64,000 bases of DNA. Origin: Paulinella micropora (lineage: Eukaryota > Cercozoa > Imbricatea > Euglyphida). The notes under the pieces were generated by a model. It did no database searches. It saw only the letters and a program-made list of their open reading frames with translations, and was not told the origin of the DNA. Both the position numbers and the translations under genes were made by a program. Every line of letters begins with the position of its first letter. Positions within the stretch are counted from its first letter, which is position 1. The stretch is from assembly GCA_009731375.1 (NCBI GenBank), contig BJOX01000143.1, positions 743,677 to 807,676 on the forward strand. Direction: 5' to 3'. Below, in pieces: positions 61,613 through 64,000 of the stretch.

Positions 61613-61682
61613 TCATGGGTAGCCATGGGCATGCGTCATGTCACTGCTATCTACTTCTCATGGTCACCCATGGTCACTCTTG
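61613..61682. repeat. Detached copy of the ~105-nt minisatellite
   Basis: Partial unit (GTAGCCATGGGCATGCGTC ... CATGGTCACTC) separated from the main array by about 200 nt of unrelated sequence. A C-run gap (61,715-61,724) follows. Confidence 0.8.
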
Positions 61683-61861
61683 GAAAATGACCCTCCCTCT
61701 CCACTTCTCTCTCTNNNNNNNNNNCCCCCCAGTCTATCTCTCTCTCTCCCTCTGTTTGTGTGCGTGTGGTGTTTGTGTTTGTTTGTTTGTGTGTGTGTGT
61801 ATGTATGCACTGACCAGCGGTCGACCGCTCGGAAAAAGCTCGTTTCTTCAGCCTGGGAGTA

Positions 61862-62103
61862 AGTAGGCAGGCAGGTAGGTAGGTAGCTAGGTAGGTAGGT
61901 AGGTAGGTAGGCAGGCAGGTAGGTAGCTAGCTAGGTAGGTAGGTAGGTAGGTAGGTAGGTAGGTAGGTAGATAGGTAGGTAGGTAGGTAGGTAGGTAGGT
62001 AGCTAGGTAGGTAGGTAGGTAGGTAGCTAGGGTAGCTAGGTAGGTAGGTAGGTAGGTAGGTAGCTAGGTAGCTAGGTAGGTAGGTAGGTAGGTAGGTAGG
62101 TAG
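61862..62103. repeat. GGTA tetranucleotide array
   Basis: About 240 nt of AGGT with AGCT variants. Confidence 0.95.
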
Positions 62104-62119
62104 GAAACAGATGTTTCTC

Positions 62120-62675
<556 letters not shown>

Positions 62676-63780
62676 AGAGGGGAGAGGGGAGAAGGCTAGG
62701 AACGAGAAAGTTCTACTGATCGTGTAAAAAAAGGAGAGGGTAGGGACAGAACCTTTGCGGCTGCCCCAAGCTCCGTCCCGCGCTGTCGAATCGCTCTCCA
62801 AGTCATTTGATATCTGGAATCATGTTCAAACCAAGTGCATGCGTGCATTGCAGATATTCATTGCGCATGTTGCATTGCAGATATTCATTACGCATGTCAA
62901 TATGGTATGAAATGACCCGGTCAGAAAATCAGCTCCTACTTGGACCGTGTTCTCATCATATGGTGGAGGCTGTTTTCTAAAACCAGTAGAGCAAGCAACA
63001 CATGCGAAAAATATATCCTTTTTTGAACGGAGAGACCTCGAGAACATCCTGTGTTGAACGACGTCGAAAAAAGGACTGGTAAGATGTGGCACCAAAGGCT
63101 TTTTCTTGTCCTGACATTTGGAAATTGCCTGTTTCCTCCGTTTCAATGTCAGAAATCAGATAATTAGTCAACAGAATGGTGTGCGTGCGTGAAGTGTTCG
63201 CTCACTTGCTTGTTTCTGTTAGTTGTTTTTAATTCCACTTAATTTATGTTTATATCCTTTTATTTGATTTTTTACACACATACTACTTTAAATATTTTGT
63301 GATGTAAATATTTTGTCTACACCCCCCCCCCCCTCTCTCTCTTCTTCGCTTTATTGAGAGAACAATTTTACAATCGGGCTCAGGGAACGTCCACGTGAAA
63401 AGTATAGCTAGTAAGTTATACCTTTATCTAAGGTGGAAACCTAGTTATTCAGTTGATAGTATTAAAGGAAAATATTAAATTTGTATTTAGCGGCTCGGTA
63501 TTATATATATCTAGTATTAATATTATTAATATTAATATTTATGTTTAGATATATTCAGTAGTGATAATATTATAATATGATATGAATATATATGTTATTG
63601 TAAAAGTGTAGTGTGTAGTAGTTTATGTCTGGCGGCCCCCCCTCTCTTTTCTTTTTCGTGAGAAAAAGTGAAAGAGAGAGGAAGTTGGGGCTGTGCGTGG
63701 TTGACCATATACGTTGGCTGATCCGGGGAGTTCTCCTTCAAGTAGCAGACAGGGGAGCAAACTTGTTGTTCCATCGTTTT
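62676..63780. other. Interval without recognised gene
   Basis: About 1.1 kb of mostly ordinary sequence. A 27-nt direct duplication (GCATTGCAGATATTCATT..., 62,845-62,898) and an AATATT-rich patch (63,500-63,545) are the only structures I notice. Confidence 0.55.
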
Positions 63781-63796
63781 TTTTTTTCTCTTTCTC

Positions 63797-63877
<81 letters not shown>

Positions 63878-63886
63878 ATCTCTCTC

Positions 63887-63918
<32 letters not shown>

Positions 63919-64000
63919 CCTCCCTTCCCTCCCTCTCTCTCTCCCTTCCTTCCTCCCTCCCTCCCTCCCTCCCTCCCTCCCTCCCTCTCTCTCTCTCTCT
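63781..64000. repeat. CT/CTTT/CCCT microsatellite
   Basis: CT-rich pyrimidine tract that runs off the end of the window. Confidence 0.95.

Noticed and set aside
61862-62103. Telomere-like repeat (GGTA)n
   Set aside because: Plain tetranucleotide without the TTAGGG or TTTAGGG type unit, internal to the window.

Overview
This 64 kb window is nuclear DNA of a eukaryote, probably a protist or alga. It has GT-AG introns, LTR and DNA transposons with introns and frameshifts, a class I cyclic nucleotide phosphodiesterase, a tRNA-derived SINE, and no operons or Shine-Dalgarno sites. The organism cannot be named from the sequence. The extreme microsatellite load and the mixture of piggyBac, copia and CACTA elements would fit a repeat-rich alveolate or stramenopile alga, but that is a guess. 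Short runs of N, nearly all bordered by homopolymers or microsatellites, mark assembly gaps.

Layout. Positions 1-16,440 are almost entirely simple repeats: GATA/TATC, CT/GA, a 2.3 kb drifting pentanucleotide array, AAT arrays that carry copies of a tRNA-derived SINE, and a 6.3 kb GAA/TTC polypurine-polypyrimidine tract that switches strand three times. A possible last exon of a host gene lies at 16.6-16.8 kb, followed by a 270-nt foldback element. An apparently intact piggyBac element (17,697-20,567) has 14-bp terminal inverted repeats, TTAA target duplications and a three-exon transposase. A decayed copia LTR retrotransposon spans 21,644-36,528. A 5.0 kb CACTA (EnSpm)-like DNA transposon (24,919-29,916) sits inside it, between gag and protease, with a TTG target duplication. 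The CACTA element is filled with palindromic 19-bp repeats and carries a small multi-exon gene of unknown function. The interval from 36.5 to 39.9 kb is AT-rich with no firm gene. At 40.2-42.2 kb, on the minus strand, is the only clear host gene: a class I 3',5'-cyclic nucleotide phosphodiesterase with all metal-binding residues. From 42.8 to 64 kb the window returns to microsatellites (ATGT/ACAT, TATC/GATA, AT, AAT, CAA/CTA, GGTA). These are mixed with several small tandem or dispersed repeat families, each of which directly borders a microsatellite.

The most interesting observation is that the first exon of the piggyBac transposase and the integrase-RT linker of the copia element contain the same roughly 65-residue module. 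It begins P-x-x-EFGE-x-[YW]-A and ends SEI-x-KYRI. These are two unrelated transposon classes about 12 kb apart. The second is the CACTA element with its dense palindromic repeats nested in the copia pol region. The third is a consistent pattern in which microsatellites start at fixed points of dispersed repeats, including the 3' tail of the SINE.
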